Assembly: GCF_008711465.1 (NCBI RefSeq)
Contig: NZ_VXKQ01000001.1
Location: 1 to 64,000, forward strand
From: Francisella sp. SYW-9
Lineage (GTDB): Bacteria > Pseudomonadota > Gammaproteobacteria > Francisellales > Francisellaceae
Length of the DNA: 64,000 nucleotides
Direction of reading: 5' to 3'
The notes beneath the pieces are model-generated. The model ran no database searches, was not told where the DNA came from, and worked only from the letters and a program-made list of their open reading frames with translations. Positions 30,274 to 38,859 of this stretch are shown here, in pieces. The first letter of the stretch is position 1; the number at the start of each line of letters is the position of its first letter. The position numbers and the translations under genes are program-made.

Positions 30274-31680
30274 ATGATTTTTCTAGTAGCACTAATAGTG
30301 TTAGTCGTAGCTTTAGTTGTGGTATTTTCTTTATTGTGGAGCAAAAAATCAAAGCAAATTGAAAGTATCCTTCAAGACAAAGATTCTATGCAAAATGAGT
30401 TAGTTCAATTACGTGGTAAAAATGTCACTTTTGATACACTTTTAGATCAAGAGAAGCAAAAAAATGCTGAGTTGAAGCAAGATAATACTTTGCGTATAGA
30501 TGAACTTAAGCAAGAACTTAAAGAAGAAAAAGAAAAATCTTATAATTATATCGAAGAGATAAAAAACTATAGGTCTCAAGTATCAATGCTTGAAACTCAG
30601 CTTAAAGAACAAAATACTGCTATGCAAGATAAACTAGAGTTGTTACAAAATAGTGAGGCTAAATTAAAAACAGAATTTGAGAATTTAGCTAGTAAGATCT
30701 TTGAAGATAATTCAAAAAAACTTAATGAGCGTAATCAAGAAAGTTTGAATAGTGTTTTAAATCCAGTGCGAGAGCAGCTAAAAGATTTTAAGCAAAAAGT
30801 AGAAGATGTTTATGATAAAGAATCTACTGCTAGGGGAGCTCTACAGAATGAGCTAAAAACTCTCAAAGAGTTAAATCAAAAAATGACTGCTGAGGCTCAT
30901 AACCTTACAAATGCTCTTAGAAGTAGTACCAAGCAGCAAGGTATCTGGGGCGAGATGGTTCTTGAGAATGTCCTTGAGAAATCAGGTCTTCGTGAAGGTT
31001 TTGAATATTTCAGAGAAAAGCACACTACAGATGATGAAGGTAAAGCATATCGTCCAGATGTGGTTGTTAAGTTGCCTGATAATAGAGATATAATTATAGA
31101 TGCTAAGACTTCATTATTTGCATACAATGATTATATGGCAGCGGATGAACAGCAAAAGCAACCTCATCTAAAAGCTCATATTAGATCTATTCGCGAGCAC
31201 ATCAAAGGTCTTGCAAATAAAAGCTATGAGAATTTAAAAGGAATAAATTCATTAGATTTTATATTTATGTTTATCCCCGTAGAGGGTGCCTTACTATTGG
31301 CTTTGGATAATGATACTAATCTTTATGATGAAGCATTTAAGCAAAAGATAATCCTAGTCAGTCCTACAACTTTATTAGTAGCATTACGAGCAGTTGAGAA
31401 TACTTGGCGTTATGAGAAGCAAGCTCAGAGTATCACCGATATCTATAGTAGAGCAGAAGAGTTATATAAGAAGTTTGTCGGTTTTGTAGATGATTTAGAA
31501 AAAATTGGTAAATCTATAACTGATGCTAATAAGTCTTATGAAAGTGCTTTTAGTAAACTAAAAACAGGTCGTGGAAACTTAATTGGCCAAGTTGAAAAAC
31601 TAAAAGTAATATCAAATATAAAACCTAAAAAAGAGCTTGATAATAATTTAGTTGAAAATGCTATGGGTGATAGTGAGTAA
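30274..31680 (+). CDS. rmuC: RmuC-type DNA recombination protein
   Basis: A 468-residue protein. An N-terminal membrane anchor (about residues 1-22) is followed by a long coiled coil (about 30-150, heptads of KQELKEEKEKS type). The nuclease-like core has GIWGEMVLENVLEKSGL and the PD-(D/E)xK elements RPDVVV and DIIIDAKTSL (about 260-280). In E. coli rmuC limits inversions at short inverted repeats. All core motifs are present. The b561-like gene starts 6 bp after the stop and is probably co-transcribed. Confidence 0.93.
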   Translation: MIFLVALIVLVVALVVVFSLLWSKKSKQIESILQDKDSMQNELVQLRGKNVTFDTLLDQEKQKNAELKQDNTLRIDELKQELKEEKEKSYNYIEEIKNYRSQVSMLETQLKEQNTAMQDKLELLQNSEAKLKTEFENLASKIFEDNSKKLNERNQESLNSVLNPVREQLKDFKQKVEDVYDKESTARGALQNELKTLKELNQKMTAEAHNLTNALRSSTKQQGIWGEMVLENVLEKSGLREGFEYFREKHTTDDEGKAYRPDVVVKLPDNRDIIIDAKTSLFAYNDYMAADEQQKQPHLKAHIRSIREHIKGLANKSYENLKGINSLDFIFMFIPVEGALLLALDNDTNLYDEAFKQKIILVSPTTLLVALRAVENTWRYEKQAQSITDIYSRAEELYKKFVGFVDDLEKIGKSITDANKSYESAFSKLKTGRGNLIGQVEKLKVISNIKPKKELDNNLVENAMGDSE

Positions 31681-31685
31681 GAAAA

Positions 31686-32267
31686 ATGAAACTTTTTAAA
31701 AAAATACATTCTTTTATAAAATCATTCTGGGAATATTTAGGCCAATCTCAAGATAAAAACTTTCGTATGCTACATATAGTTGTAGGTATGGCAGTTATTT
31801 TTCAGATTATAGATAGTAACTTCATGCATGTTAAATTCGGGCTTAATACTTGGGCATATATACATATGTTTTGTGGATTATCATTATCTGCGCTAAGTGT
31901 CCTCTTGGTTATCATGTCTCTTGATAAAAGAGGAATACGTTATTATTTTCCATATTTATATAATGACTACTCAGCTATTAAAGTAGATATATCTGAGTTG
32001 TGTAAGTTTAAACTACCAAACTCTAGAAGTGGTAGTCTTGCTGCAATAGTGCAAGGTCTTGGTTTACTTGCATTAACTATAGCATGGGTCTCTGGTTTTT
32101 TTTGGTTTACAGCTTGGAACTGGCAATCGCCTTATATGCATGACTTAGAAGAAGTACATAAGACATTAGTTGACCCTGTTGAGATATATATTTACGCGCA
32201 TGCATTTATGGGTATTTTACATTATGTTTTACAGAGGTATTTTCCAAGATTTATTAGCGACAAATAA
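31686..32267 (+). CDS. cytochrome b561-like membrane protein
   Basis: A 193-residue protein with four membrane segments. Histidines sit at the expected places for haem b: LHIVVGMAVIFQII near residue 30, YIHMFCGLSLSA near 58, and HAFMGILHYVLQRY near 175-185. This is the layout of bacterial b561 proteins that pass electrons between quinol and periplasmic acceptors. The middle loop (about 85-110) is longer than usual. It follows rmuC with 6 bp, but no functional link to RmuC is known. Confidence 0.65.
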   Translation: MKLFKKIHSFIKSFWEYLGQSQDKNFRMLHIVVGMAVIFQIIDSNFMHVKFGLNTWAYIHMFCGLSLSALSVLLVIMSLDKRGIRYYFPYLYNDYSAIKVDISELCKFKLPNSRSGSLAAIVQGLGLLALTIAWVSGFFWFTAWNWQSPYMHDLEEVHKTLVDPVEIYIYAHAFMGILHYVLQRYFPRFISDK

Positions 32268-32517
32268 TTTATCAGATGTTAACTACTTTCTAAAAAATTA
32301 AAATAAGAGAATTAGGCATACTATGTAATAAATATTCTCTTATAATCATTTATATATCTTATATGCTAAGCATTACTGCTATTTTATTATACTTCATATA
32401 TAAACTAAGCTTATATATAAAGTATTTAGATTAAGTAGACTAAATGTCAAAAGGTTTACACAATGCCTTTATAGATGTTAGGGTGGAGTTGCACATTAAT
32501 AAAAAGGAGGTGTGATT

Positions 32518-32715
32518 ATGAATAAACATCAAGTACAAGGAAAATGGGAACAAGTAAAGGCTAAAATTAAAGAAAAATATGCTGATTTTACAGATGATGA
32601 GCTTCTACAGGTAGAAGCTGATTCAGAAAAGCTAGTGGGTTATCTACAAGAAAAATATGGGATGACTAAAGAAAAAGCACGTGAAGAGGCTAGTAAATTT
32701 AAAGATTCTCTATAA
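32518..32715 (+). CDS. CsbD/YjbJ family stress protein
   Basis: A small acidic-basic helical protein of 65 residues with the family core VQGKWEQVKAKIKEKYADFT and a C-terminal EKYGMTKEKAREEASKF. CsbD proteins are induced by general stress; their action is unknown. A perfect AAGGAGG lies 8 bases before the ATG at 32518, so that start is chosen over the in-frame GTG 6 bases upstream. About 250 bp of AT-rich sequence without any gene precede it. A 26-codon ORF follows 16 bp later. Confidence 0.88.
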   Translation: MNKHQVQGKWEQVKAKIKEKYADFTDDELLQVEADSEKLVGYLQEKYGMTKEKAREEASKFKDSL

Positions 32716-32731
32716 ATAAAGGATGATAATA

Positions 32732-32812
32732 ATGCAAGGTATTAGCTTACTTACATTATTTATGATTTTTAAAGCTATTTTCTACAACTTATTATTGATA
32801 TTAAAAAAATAA
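32732..32812 (+). CDS. putative 26-residue single-pass membrane microprotein
   Basis: A short ORF of 26 codons begins 16 bp after the CsbD stop, with AAAGGATG before the ATG. The product is almost wholly hydrophobic (LLTLFMIFKAIFYNLLLIL) and ends in KK, as expected for a single membrane helix with a positive tail. It matches no family I can name. Its place right behind a stress gene with its own ribosome site suggests it is translated, but length alone makes this uncertain. Confidence 0.45.
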   Translation: MQGISLLTLFMIFKAIFYNLLLILKK

Positions 32813-32901
32813 TTTTTAGTTCAAAATATTTTTGAAAAAGTAAAATATTTTCGATATATTACAACAACAAAATAATAACTTTCATTCTTAATGGGTATAA
32901 A

Positions 32902-33114
32902 TTGAAAGAATTAGACAGAGTTGATAATGCAATAATTCAGACAAGAAAATTATTTAATGACTTACACATTATTAGAGATAGAAATAAGGCATTAAAGATG
33001 CAGGAAACAACGATGAATATTCTGAGTAGCCTTATGGATTTAAAAGATGATTTATCTAGGTTTGAAGATAAATTATCAAAACTAGAGAAGATAGAAGCCA
33101 TTCTTTTGAAATAA
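32902..33114 (+). CDS. small coiled-coil protein of unknown function
   Basis: A 70-residue, charged, fully helical protein with heptad-like spacing (LDRVDNAIIQTRKLF; LMDLKDDLSRFEDKLSKLEKIEAIL). No ATG is available at the N-terminus: the frame opens with TTG at 32902, and the next Met is about 33 codons in. The ribosome site is poor. It has no signal peptide or membrane segment. I do not recognise the family. It converges on the AEC transporter gene with 5 bp between the stops. Confidence 0.5.
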   Translation: MKELDRVDNAIIQTRKLFNDLHIIRDRNKALKMQETTMNILSSLMDLKDDLSRFEDKLSKLEKIEAILLK

Positions 33115-33119
33115 AATTC

Positions 33120-34055
33120 TTAACCTAATAAAAACATCCATATCGGTAATGTAATTATAGATAAAACGGTTGAAACTAAATACAAGCTTGTAGCTTCATC
33201 TGGAATTGCACGCCATTGTAGAGCAAATATAGTTGCTATTGTTGCTGTTGGCATAGCTACTAGATAAACTAGTTCTTTAGCAGAATCTCCAGTGATACCA
33301 AATAAAATTACAATTCCCCAAGCGATAAATCCGCTAACTAAGCTTTTCATTATTACATTAAAAATAAACATCTTGCTTAGGTGTAGTCTAATTCCATATA
33401 GAGCTAAACCGACTGTAAATAGAGACATGAACACACAAGCTTTTGAAGCATTATTTATTGAATCAGTAATAGGTGTTGGTATCATTGTGTATACATGTAA
33501 CAGGCTAATAATAGCACCAAATACTACAGCTAAGAACATAGGTTTTCTAAGCGAGTGAGATAGTGCATATAGTATTATGCCTTTTCTAGATTCATTAGAT
33601 CCTGAATAAAGTTCTAATAAAAATATAGTCAAAGGAATAAGTGTTAGAGATATTACAAAATTAGCCTTAGCAACAGATATAAGAGCTGCTGAACCTATGA
33701 TACTCATAAAAAATGGAATTCCCATACCACCCATATCTGTGAAGGTGTTTATCATAGCTTGCATAACACTATTTTTCTTAGATTCTTTAAAAATAAAGAT
33801 ACTAGCACTAAAACAGATTACCCAGATAATAGCTATAGAAACTAGAAAAGCAGACATCCAACGCAGGTCAAATATTTGCTGTGGTTTTGCTGTAGCTGTT
33901 TGCATAAATAGTAATGCAGGGAATACATATACTGTGACAATCTTTGCACAGGTTTTATGAGCATTCTCACCGACTATTTTTAGATAGCCAGTTAGCCAAC
34001 CAACAAAGATAATAATAAATATAGGTAATATTGAGTCTATGATTTGTACGAGCAT
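33120..34055 (-). CDS. AEC family (auxin efflux carrier-type) transporter
   Basis: A 311-residue protein with about ten membrane segments. The N-terminal half has the family pattern SILPIFIIIFVGWLTGYLK, and the centre has MGGMGIPFFMSIIGSAAL (about 108-125). Bacterial AEC proteins move organic acids such as malate or malonate. The substrate is unknown. It ends a possible minus-strand run with the winged-helix gene (56 bp upstream) and the NTF2-like gene. Confidence 0.85.
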   Translation of the reverse strand: MLVQIIDSILPIFIIIFVGWLTGYLKIVGENAHKTCAKIVTVYVFPALLFMQTATAKPQQIFDLRWMSAFLVSIAIIWVICFSASIFIFKESKKNSVMQAMINTFTDMGGMGIPFFMSIIGSAALISVAKANFVISLTLIPLTIFLLELYSGSNESRKGIILYALSHSLRKPMFLAVVFGAIISLLHVYTMIPTPITDSINNASKACVFMSLFTVGLALYGIRLHLSKMFIFNVIMKSLVSGFIAWGIVILFGITGDSAKELVYLVAMPTATIATIFALQWRAIPDEATSLYLVSTVLSIITLPIWMFLLG

Positions 34056-34111
34056 TATTTATAAATAAAGGTTTTCATTTTATAAATACTAAGCTTTTTA
34101 CTTAAGAATTG

Positions 34112-34408
34112 CTACGATTTTTTCGCTACTAATGGTTCTAAAAAATCATCAATAGTACAGTGATTTTCGATAGGGTGGCGTAATCTTTTATCTTTATTTA
34201 TTTCGTAATGATTATTTCTTCCTACTTTTGTAACAGTTAAGTAGGCTGTCTCGGTTAGGTCACTAAGTATATTTAGGACTGCTCTTTCAGTGATCCCAAC
34301 CTTGATAGCCATATCTCTAATAGTAATGTTTGGGTTACTATTAATGAGACATAACACATGTGAGTGGTTTGTTAAAAAAGTCCAATTGTGATTTTTTTTT
34401 ATAGCCAT
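34112..34408 (-). CDS. small winged helix-turn-helix regulator
   Basis: A 98-residue DNA-binding protein. The centre has a clear helix-turn-helix (NPNITIRDMAIKVGITERAVLNILSDL, about residues 25-51), followed by a wing (YLTVTKVGRNNHYEIN). The rest is a short basic/acidic tail with no sensor domain. This is the ArsR/MarR-like winged-helix form found in small stand-alone regulators. It lies between the NTF2-like gene (34 bp) and the AEC gene, which are candidates for its targets. Confidence 0.75.
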   Translation of the reverse strand: MAIKKNHNWTFLTNHSHVLCLINSNPNITIRDMAIKVGITERAVLNILSDLTETAYLTVTKVGRNNHYEINKDKRLRHPIENHCTIDDFLEPLVAKKS

Positions 34409-34442
34409 TGGATATTTGTAGTTAATTAATTATCTTTTGTTA

Positions 34443-34904
34443 TTATACTGGAGTATACGGTAAAGATGAATGGTGAAGTACGATTTGTAGTTCACCTTTT
34501 TTATTTGATTTAAATGCCATCGTATAGTTAGCTACAACTTTTGTACCATCAGTTTGAGTTAGGTGCTTGTTACCCATAACCATACCAATATTATCTTCGA
34601 TAATGTATCCAGCATTTTCAAACTCTAGTTCTGCCCAAGGGCTTATAGCAAAACCATTATCTTCACTATAGTTATCATTACCTGCAACAAAATAAGATAC
34701 TGCACCTTCTAAATCACCTCTAAACATTTTTTTAGAAGCTAAAGTAGGTTTAAATAGAACATCGCTATTATCATAAGCATATATATCTTTGATAAGGTTG
34801 TGAGCTAATTGCTTATAGTCTCCTCCTTCTCTATAAGTCTTAGATATTCCTAATAAGCCATCTTTCCATTTAGCAAGTGCATCATCTATATCTTGTCTAG
34901 TCAT
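34443..34904 (-). CDS. NTF2-like (SnoaL/CaMKII-association fold) protein
   Basis: A 153-residue cytoplasmic protein with the outline of an NTF2-like cone: an N-terminal helix pair (ALAKWKDGLLGISKTY), then alternating strands such as DVLFKPTLAS, EGAVSYFVAG and the closing ELQIVLHHSSLPY. Relatives I recall carry the misleading name phosphoribosyl-AMP cyclohydrolase, but the HisI metal motifs are absent here. The ligand is unknown. GAGGAGA lies before the ATG. It is the first gene of a possible unit with the winged-helix gene. Confidence 0.65.
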   Translation of the reverse strand: MTRQDIDDALAKWKDGLLGISKTYREGGDYKQLAHNLIKDIYAYDNSDVLFKPTLASKKMFRGDLEGAVSYFVAGNDNYSEDNGFAISPWAELEFENAGYIIEDNIGMVMGNKHLTQTDGTKVVANYTMAFKSNKKGELQIVLHHSSLPYTPV

Positions 34905-35063
34905 ATTTTTCTCCTCTCTAATTAAATATGAATAATAATATATGTTTTAATTTTCATGCATTGTAATTCTTAATATTTTATTTGTAAAGTCTTTTTTTAT
35001 AAAAATATAAATATGTTTATAATCTAGATAAGGATTTAGAAAATTAGACATATAAGGAATTAG

Positions 35064-35873
35064 ATGGATATTATTGATTCACATATACATTTTTGGGATA
35101 TTAAGAACGGGTATAACAATTGGGTTAAAAATACTAATCTACCAAGTCTAGTTATTCCAAATGATTTGAATGCTGATGCTTTTGTACATATTGAAGCTCA
35201 TGGTGAAATATTTGATCCGTTATGTGAGTATAAATGGCTTAAGTCAGAGTTTTTAGATAAAAATATTAAGGTTGTAGCATTTCTTGATTTCACACTAGAT
35301 ATTCTTGAGTTTGAAAAAAAAGCTATTCAGTTAAAAAAGCATAAAGATATAGTAGGTGTTCGTCAAATTATGGCAAATACAGATAAATCAAGCTATGGTC
35401 CATTTACTAAAGATATTCCAAGTGATTTAGAGGATAAACTGAAGATTTTACAACAAAATAGTTTGGTATTTGAAGCACAAATGTATCCAGAACAATTTTT
35501 AACTATTTTAAATAGCATAAATAGTTCTCAAGTAACTATGGTAATAGAGCACTTTGGTTTACCAATATTTAAAGATAAAAATAGTTTGGAGAGTTGGTAT
35601 AGCTTAATACAGGAATGTAAACAAAATAAAAAATGGAATCTAAAGCTATCAGGATTTGAATTAAATAATGATTCTTATTATGTTAATAAAGCATTAGATT
35701 TTGTTTTTGAAAATATACATGATAGTCAGTTATGTTATGGGTCAAACTTTCCAGTTTCTAACCAAAATAATTATAGTTTTTGGCAGAGTTTTTTACATAA
35801 ATACATTAATAATGATAGGATATCAGAAAATGTGTTTAAAAATGTAGCTCAAAAGATTTATTTTAAAAATTAA
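35064..35873 (+). CDS. amidohydrolase-family lactonase (L-fuconolactonase/PDC-hydrolase type)
   Basis: A 269-residue TIM-barrel hydrolase. It begins MDIIDSHIHFWD with the HxH metal/active-site pair at about residues 7-9. Further barrel elements are VGVRQIMA, MVIEHFGLP and YGSNFPVS. This group (Amidohydro_2) opens sugar-acid or pyrone lactones. It is followed 18 bp later by an MR/MLE-superfamily dehydratase gene, and lactonase then dehydratase is the usual order in oxidative sugar-acid breakdown. The exact sugar is unknown. AAGGAA precedes the ATG. Confidence 0.8.
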   Translation: MDIIDSHIHFWDIKNGYNNWVKNTNLPSLVIPNDLNADAFVHIEAHGEIFDPLCEYKWLKSEFLDKNIKVVAFLDFTLDILEFEKKAIQLKKHKDIVGVRQIMANTDKSSYGPFTKDIPSDLEDKLKILQQNSLVFEAQMYPEQFLTILNSINSSQVTMVIEHFGLPIFKDKNSLESWYSLIQECKQNKKWNLKLSGFELNNDSYYVNKALDFVFENIHDSQLCYGSNFPVSNQNNYSFWQSFLHKYINNDRISENVFKNVAQKIYFKN

Positions 35874-35891
35874 AATAATAAGGTTTAAATC

Positions 35892-37073
35892 ATGAAAATA
35901 GTAGCAGTAGAAATATTTGATGTATATTGTGACAAAAGGCCAGCGTGGTCACCAGTATTTGTAAAAGTAATTACAGATGAGGGTATCACAGGAGTAGGTG
36001 AGGCTGGATTGGCTTATGACTTAGGACACTCAGCAGCAGCAAATATGATTAGAGAGTTTGCAGAGGAAATGGTGATTGGTACAGATCCATTTGAGAGTGA
36101 GAGACTATGGGATAGAATGCTACGTGAGAGTTTTTGGGGGCTTGGTGGAGGCCCTGTTGTATATGCAGCTATGAGTGCTATTGATATTGCCCTATGGGAT
36201 ATTAAAGGTAAGGCTCTAGGAGTGCCTGTGTATCAGTTACTTGGTGGTAAGACAAATAAAAAGCTTAGAACTTATGCGAGCCAATTGCAGTTTGACTGGG
36301 ATGAATATGAGCGTAAGGCATTATTCAAACCAGAAGATTATGCAAAAGCGACAGAGAAAGCTGTAGCAGAAGGTTATGATGCAATCAAAGTTGATCCAAT
36401 GATGTTTGATCATAAAGGAGATACTCTTTATGACTGTACACTACCTTTTCGTAGAGATCATTTAAATTTGATCCGTGAAAGAATGCAAGCTATTCGAGAT
36501 GTGCTTGGAGAAAATGGCGATATTATCTTTGAATGTCATAGTTTACCTAGTTTAACTTCAGCACTACAATTAGGTGAAATAGCGGAAGATTTTAATTGTC
36601 TATATTTTGAGGAACCTGTTAATTATCTAAATAGTAAATTACATGAGCCGCTAAAAGATAAACTACGTGTTCCAATAGCTGCTGGTGAGAGATTATATCT
36701 AAGACATGGAGTACGTGAATATATAGAAAAACAGACTATAGATATTTTACAACCAGATATTGGCTTATGTGGAGGTCTTACAGAGGCTAAAAAGGTTTGT
36801 GATTACGTTGATATGTATGATGTTAAGATTCAAGCTCATGTTTGTGGAGGACCTATTGCTACAGCAGCGAGCTTACATTTAGAAACAGCTATTCCAAATT
36901 TTATAATTCATGAGCATCACACTTATGCTCTTAAAAATTTTAATAGAGAGCTTTGTATTCAAGATCCCCAACCTGTAAATGGCTACTTTGAAGCTCCAGA
37001 TGTTCCGGGCCTTGGTATAGAGATAAATGAAAAGGCTCTCTCTAAGAAGACAAATAAAGTGGTTGTTAAATAA
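35892..37073 (+). CDS. mandelate racemase/enolase superfamily sugar-acid dehydratase
   Basis: A 393-residue enolase-superfamily enzyme. The N-terminal capping domain is followed by a barrel with Lys in YDAIKVDP (about 165), metal ligands in IIFECHS (about 215), FEEP (about 240) and GERL (about 265), and the catalytic His in QAHVCGGP (about 316). The His in ECHS and the insert KGDTLYDCTLPFRRDHLN are like galactonate/mannonate dehydratases. It probably dehydrates an aldonic acid to a 2-keto-3-deoxy acid. It is paired with the lactonase upstream and converges end to end with the aldolase gene. Confidence 0.85.
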   Translation: MKIVAVEIFDVYCDKRPAWSPVFVKVITDEGITGVGEAGLAYDLGHSAAANMIREFAEEMVIGTDPFESERLWDRMLRESFWGLGGGPVVYAAMSAIDIALWDIKGKALGVPVYQLLGGKTNKKLRTYASQLQFDWDEYERKALFKPEDYAKATEKAVAEGYDAIKVDPMMFDHKGDTLYDCTLPFRRDHLNLIRERMQAIRDVLGENGDIIFECHSLPSLTSALQLGEIAEDFNCLYFEEPVNYLNSKLHEPLKDKLRVPIAAGERLYLRHGVREYIEKQTIDILQPDIGLCGGLTEAKKVCDYVDMYDVKIQAHVCGGPIATAASLHLETAIPNFIIHEHHTYALKNFNRELCIQDPQPVNGYFEAPDVPGLGIEINEKALSKKTNKVVVK

Positions 37074-37772
37074 TTATCTATATTTTTTAGTAATTCTCTT
37101 AAATACTTCAAACTCAATATGACAGGTATTTATTTTAGCAAACTGTTGAGAAGTCTTTTTACACACACCTTTCGGAATAGGTTTAATTTTTTGACCACTA
37201 GATAAGGTTTTAACCTCTATTTCTATCGATTGCTCAAAATAGTAATGCTTATAAATAGCTTTTTCTATTGATTCAGCCGTTGTAATTATTCCATGGTTAT
37301 CAAGTATCATCATGTTATTTTTTTGACCAAGACTATTTGCAATAGCCTTGCCTTCATTATCTAGCGCAAGTCCATCATAATGGTGATATGAAATGTCATC
37401 ATAAAACCTTAGTGATTGTTGGTTAGTGAACTGCATACCACATTCTAGTGATGATAAGATAACAGCATATTTACTATGAGTGTGAATTATAGCATTTATA
37501 TCTTGTCTTGCTTTGTAGGTTTCTAAGTGTATATTAGCTGCTTGAGGCATCACTTTGTGATCATTATCCGAGATGATTTCTCCATTAGGTGTTACAGTAA
37601 CTAAATTTTTCTTTGTAACTTTATCAAAAGAAATGTTATGTGGAGTTATAATTATATTACCATTAGGTAATCTTGCAGATATATGTGTAGCTAGTAAGTC
37701 ATCCCAACCATAGTGATGAATTATATGATGGCAGATTGCTAACTTCTTTCTAAAAACTTTTTCTGTAGACAT
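37074..37772 (-). CDS. class II aldolase/adducin family protein
   Basis: A 232-residue protein of the fuculose-phosphate aldolase fold. It has HISARLPNGNIIITP (about 29-43), the zinc pair in IIHTHSKYA (about 91-100), and a third His in DNHGII (about 160-165). The usual catalytic Glu region (PSSE-type) reads MPQAANIH, so the aldolase activity is less certain; decarboxylase or other lyase roles occur in this family. The neighbouring lactonase and dehydratase suggest that it may cleave the keto-acid product. Its stop codon abuts the dehydratase stop. Confidence 0.82.
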   Translation of the reverse strand: MSTEKVFRKKLAICHHIIHHYGWDDLLATHISARLPNGNIIITPHNISFDKVTKKNLVTVTPNGEIISDNDHKVMPQAANIHLETYKARQDINAIIHTHSKYAVILSSLECGMQFTNQQSLRFYDDISYHHYDGLALDNEGKAIANSLGQKNNMMILDNHGIITTAESIEKAIYKHYYFEQSIEIEVKTLSSGQKIKPIPKGVCKKTSQQFAKINTCHIEFEVFKRITKKYR

Positions 37773-37895
37773 ATAGTTTTTAATGTTAATACATATTTAG
37801 TACTATTTTATCATTAAGCAAAGATGTAAACCTAGATTTTAGGCAAAATAATTAGTAGAATCTTTCTTAATTTTTTTTAAAGTAAAATTTAATAT

Positions 37896-38333
37896 ATGGA
37901 TAAGTATCTTAAAGAAGCTATTGTTGAGGCTAAAAAAGGGTCTACAAAAGGTGGAATTCCAATAGGGTCTGTTTTGGTTATAGATGATAAAATAGTTGGA
38001 GCAGGACATAATCAGCGAGTACAGAAAGGTAGTTGTATACTGCATGCTGAGATGGATTGTTTAGAAAATGCAGGGCGCCTAAAAGCAAAAGATTATAAAA
38101 AAGCAACTTTATATACGACCTTATCTCCATGTCCAATGTGTTCAGGAGCTATATTACTTTATGGTATAAAAAAAGTGATTGTTGGTGAAAATATTAATTT
38201 TATGGGTCAAGAGGAACTTCTAAAATCAAATGGAATTGATGTTCAAGTTTTAAATGATCGTGAATGTATAGATATGATGCAAGAGTTTATTGATAATAAC
38301 CCAGATCTATGGAATGAGGATATTGGAGAATAA
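37896..38333 (+). CDS. cytosine deaminase, fungal FCY1-like (CDA fold)
   Basis: A 145-residue zinc deaminase. Zinc motifs are HAEMD (yeast has HGE) and PCPMC (yeast PCDMC). Besides these, the protein shares features specific to yeast cytosine deaminase: GHNQRVQKGS, LYTTLSPC, and a C-terminal lid ending WNEDIGE, equivalent to the yeast end WFEDIGE with its substrate-contacting Trp and Asp. Most bacteria use the unrelated CodA. Deamination of cytosine to uracil for pyrimidine salvage is the likely role; tRNA adenosine deaminase is less likely because TadA lacks that tail. The ribosome site is weak. Confidence 0.82.
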   Translation: MDKYLKEAIVEAKKGSTKGGIPIGSVLVIDDKIVGAGHNQRVQKGSCILHAEMDCLENAGRLKAKDYKKATLYTTLSPCPMCSGAILLYGIKKVIVGENINFMGQEELLKSNGIDVQVLNDRECIDMMQEFIDNNPDLWNEDIGE

Positions 38334-38859
38334 ATTACCATTTGTTAATAGTCTAGGTTTTGCAATTCTAGGGCTAATTATTACTATAGTAGCACTACCT
38401 GTTAGTGATGTGATGCTTAAAAATTACTTATTTATAGTAGGAGGTGTGTTTTTAACTATTTCATCATTTTTAGATAAAGAATTACTTTTCTTTTGGGTTA
38501 ATGGTGTTGGAATGGCTATAGCGATTTTTATAGTCATAAGTTTACCAAATAATATTATATTTGTTCTTTCTATATTTATTACAATTTATGGGTGTTATCA
38601 TACGCTAAAAAATACTAGGCTTAGGTTACAGATACTTGTTGGTTTATTAGGATTTATATTTTTAAGTTTAGGTACAGTTTTTAGTTTTATTAATTTTACT
38701 CTATCAAATATTTTTATGAGTTTTTCTGGTATAGCTCTTTGTATTTATGCTTGTTACTCGATATATGTGGGGCATAAAATTTCTTGGATATTCTTATTGT
38801 TAAATATGCTTTTTACTATAGTGGCATTACTAGCAGTTAGTGATATTTTAATTATTTAG
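38314..38859 (+). CDS. membrane protein of unknown function
   Basis: About 181 residues, nearly all hydrophobic, with six probable membrane segments and very short loops. I do not recognise a family. The frame is open from a TTG at 38290, but the ATG at 38314 is a more reasonable start. It overlaps the end of the cytosine deaminase gene by 20 bp, suggesting coupled translation. A cytosine or uracil permease would be a natural partner, but this protein is too small and lacks known permease motifs. Its 3' end overlaps the convergent glycosylase gene by 8 bp. Confidence 0.65.
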   Translation: MRILENKLPFVNSLGFAILGLIITIVALPVSDVMLKNYLFIVGGVFLTISSFLDKELLFFWVNGVGMAIAIFIVISLPNNIIFVLSIFITIYGCYHTLKNTRLRLQILVGLLGFIFLSLGTVFSFINFTLSNIFMSFSGIALCIYACYSIYVGHKISWIFLLLNMLFTIVALLAVSDILII

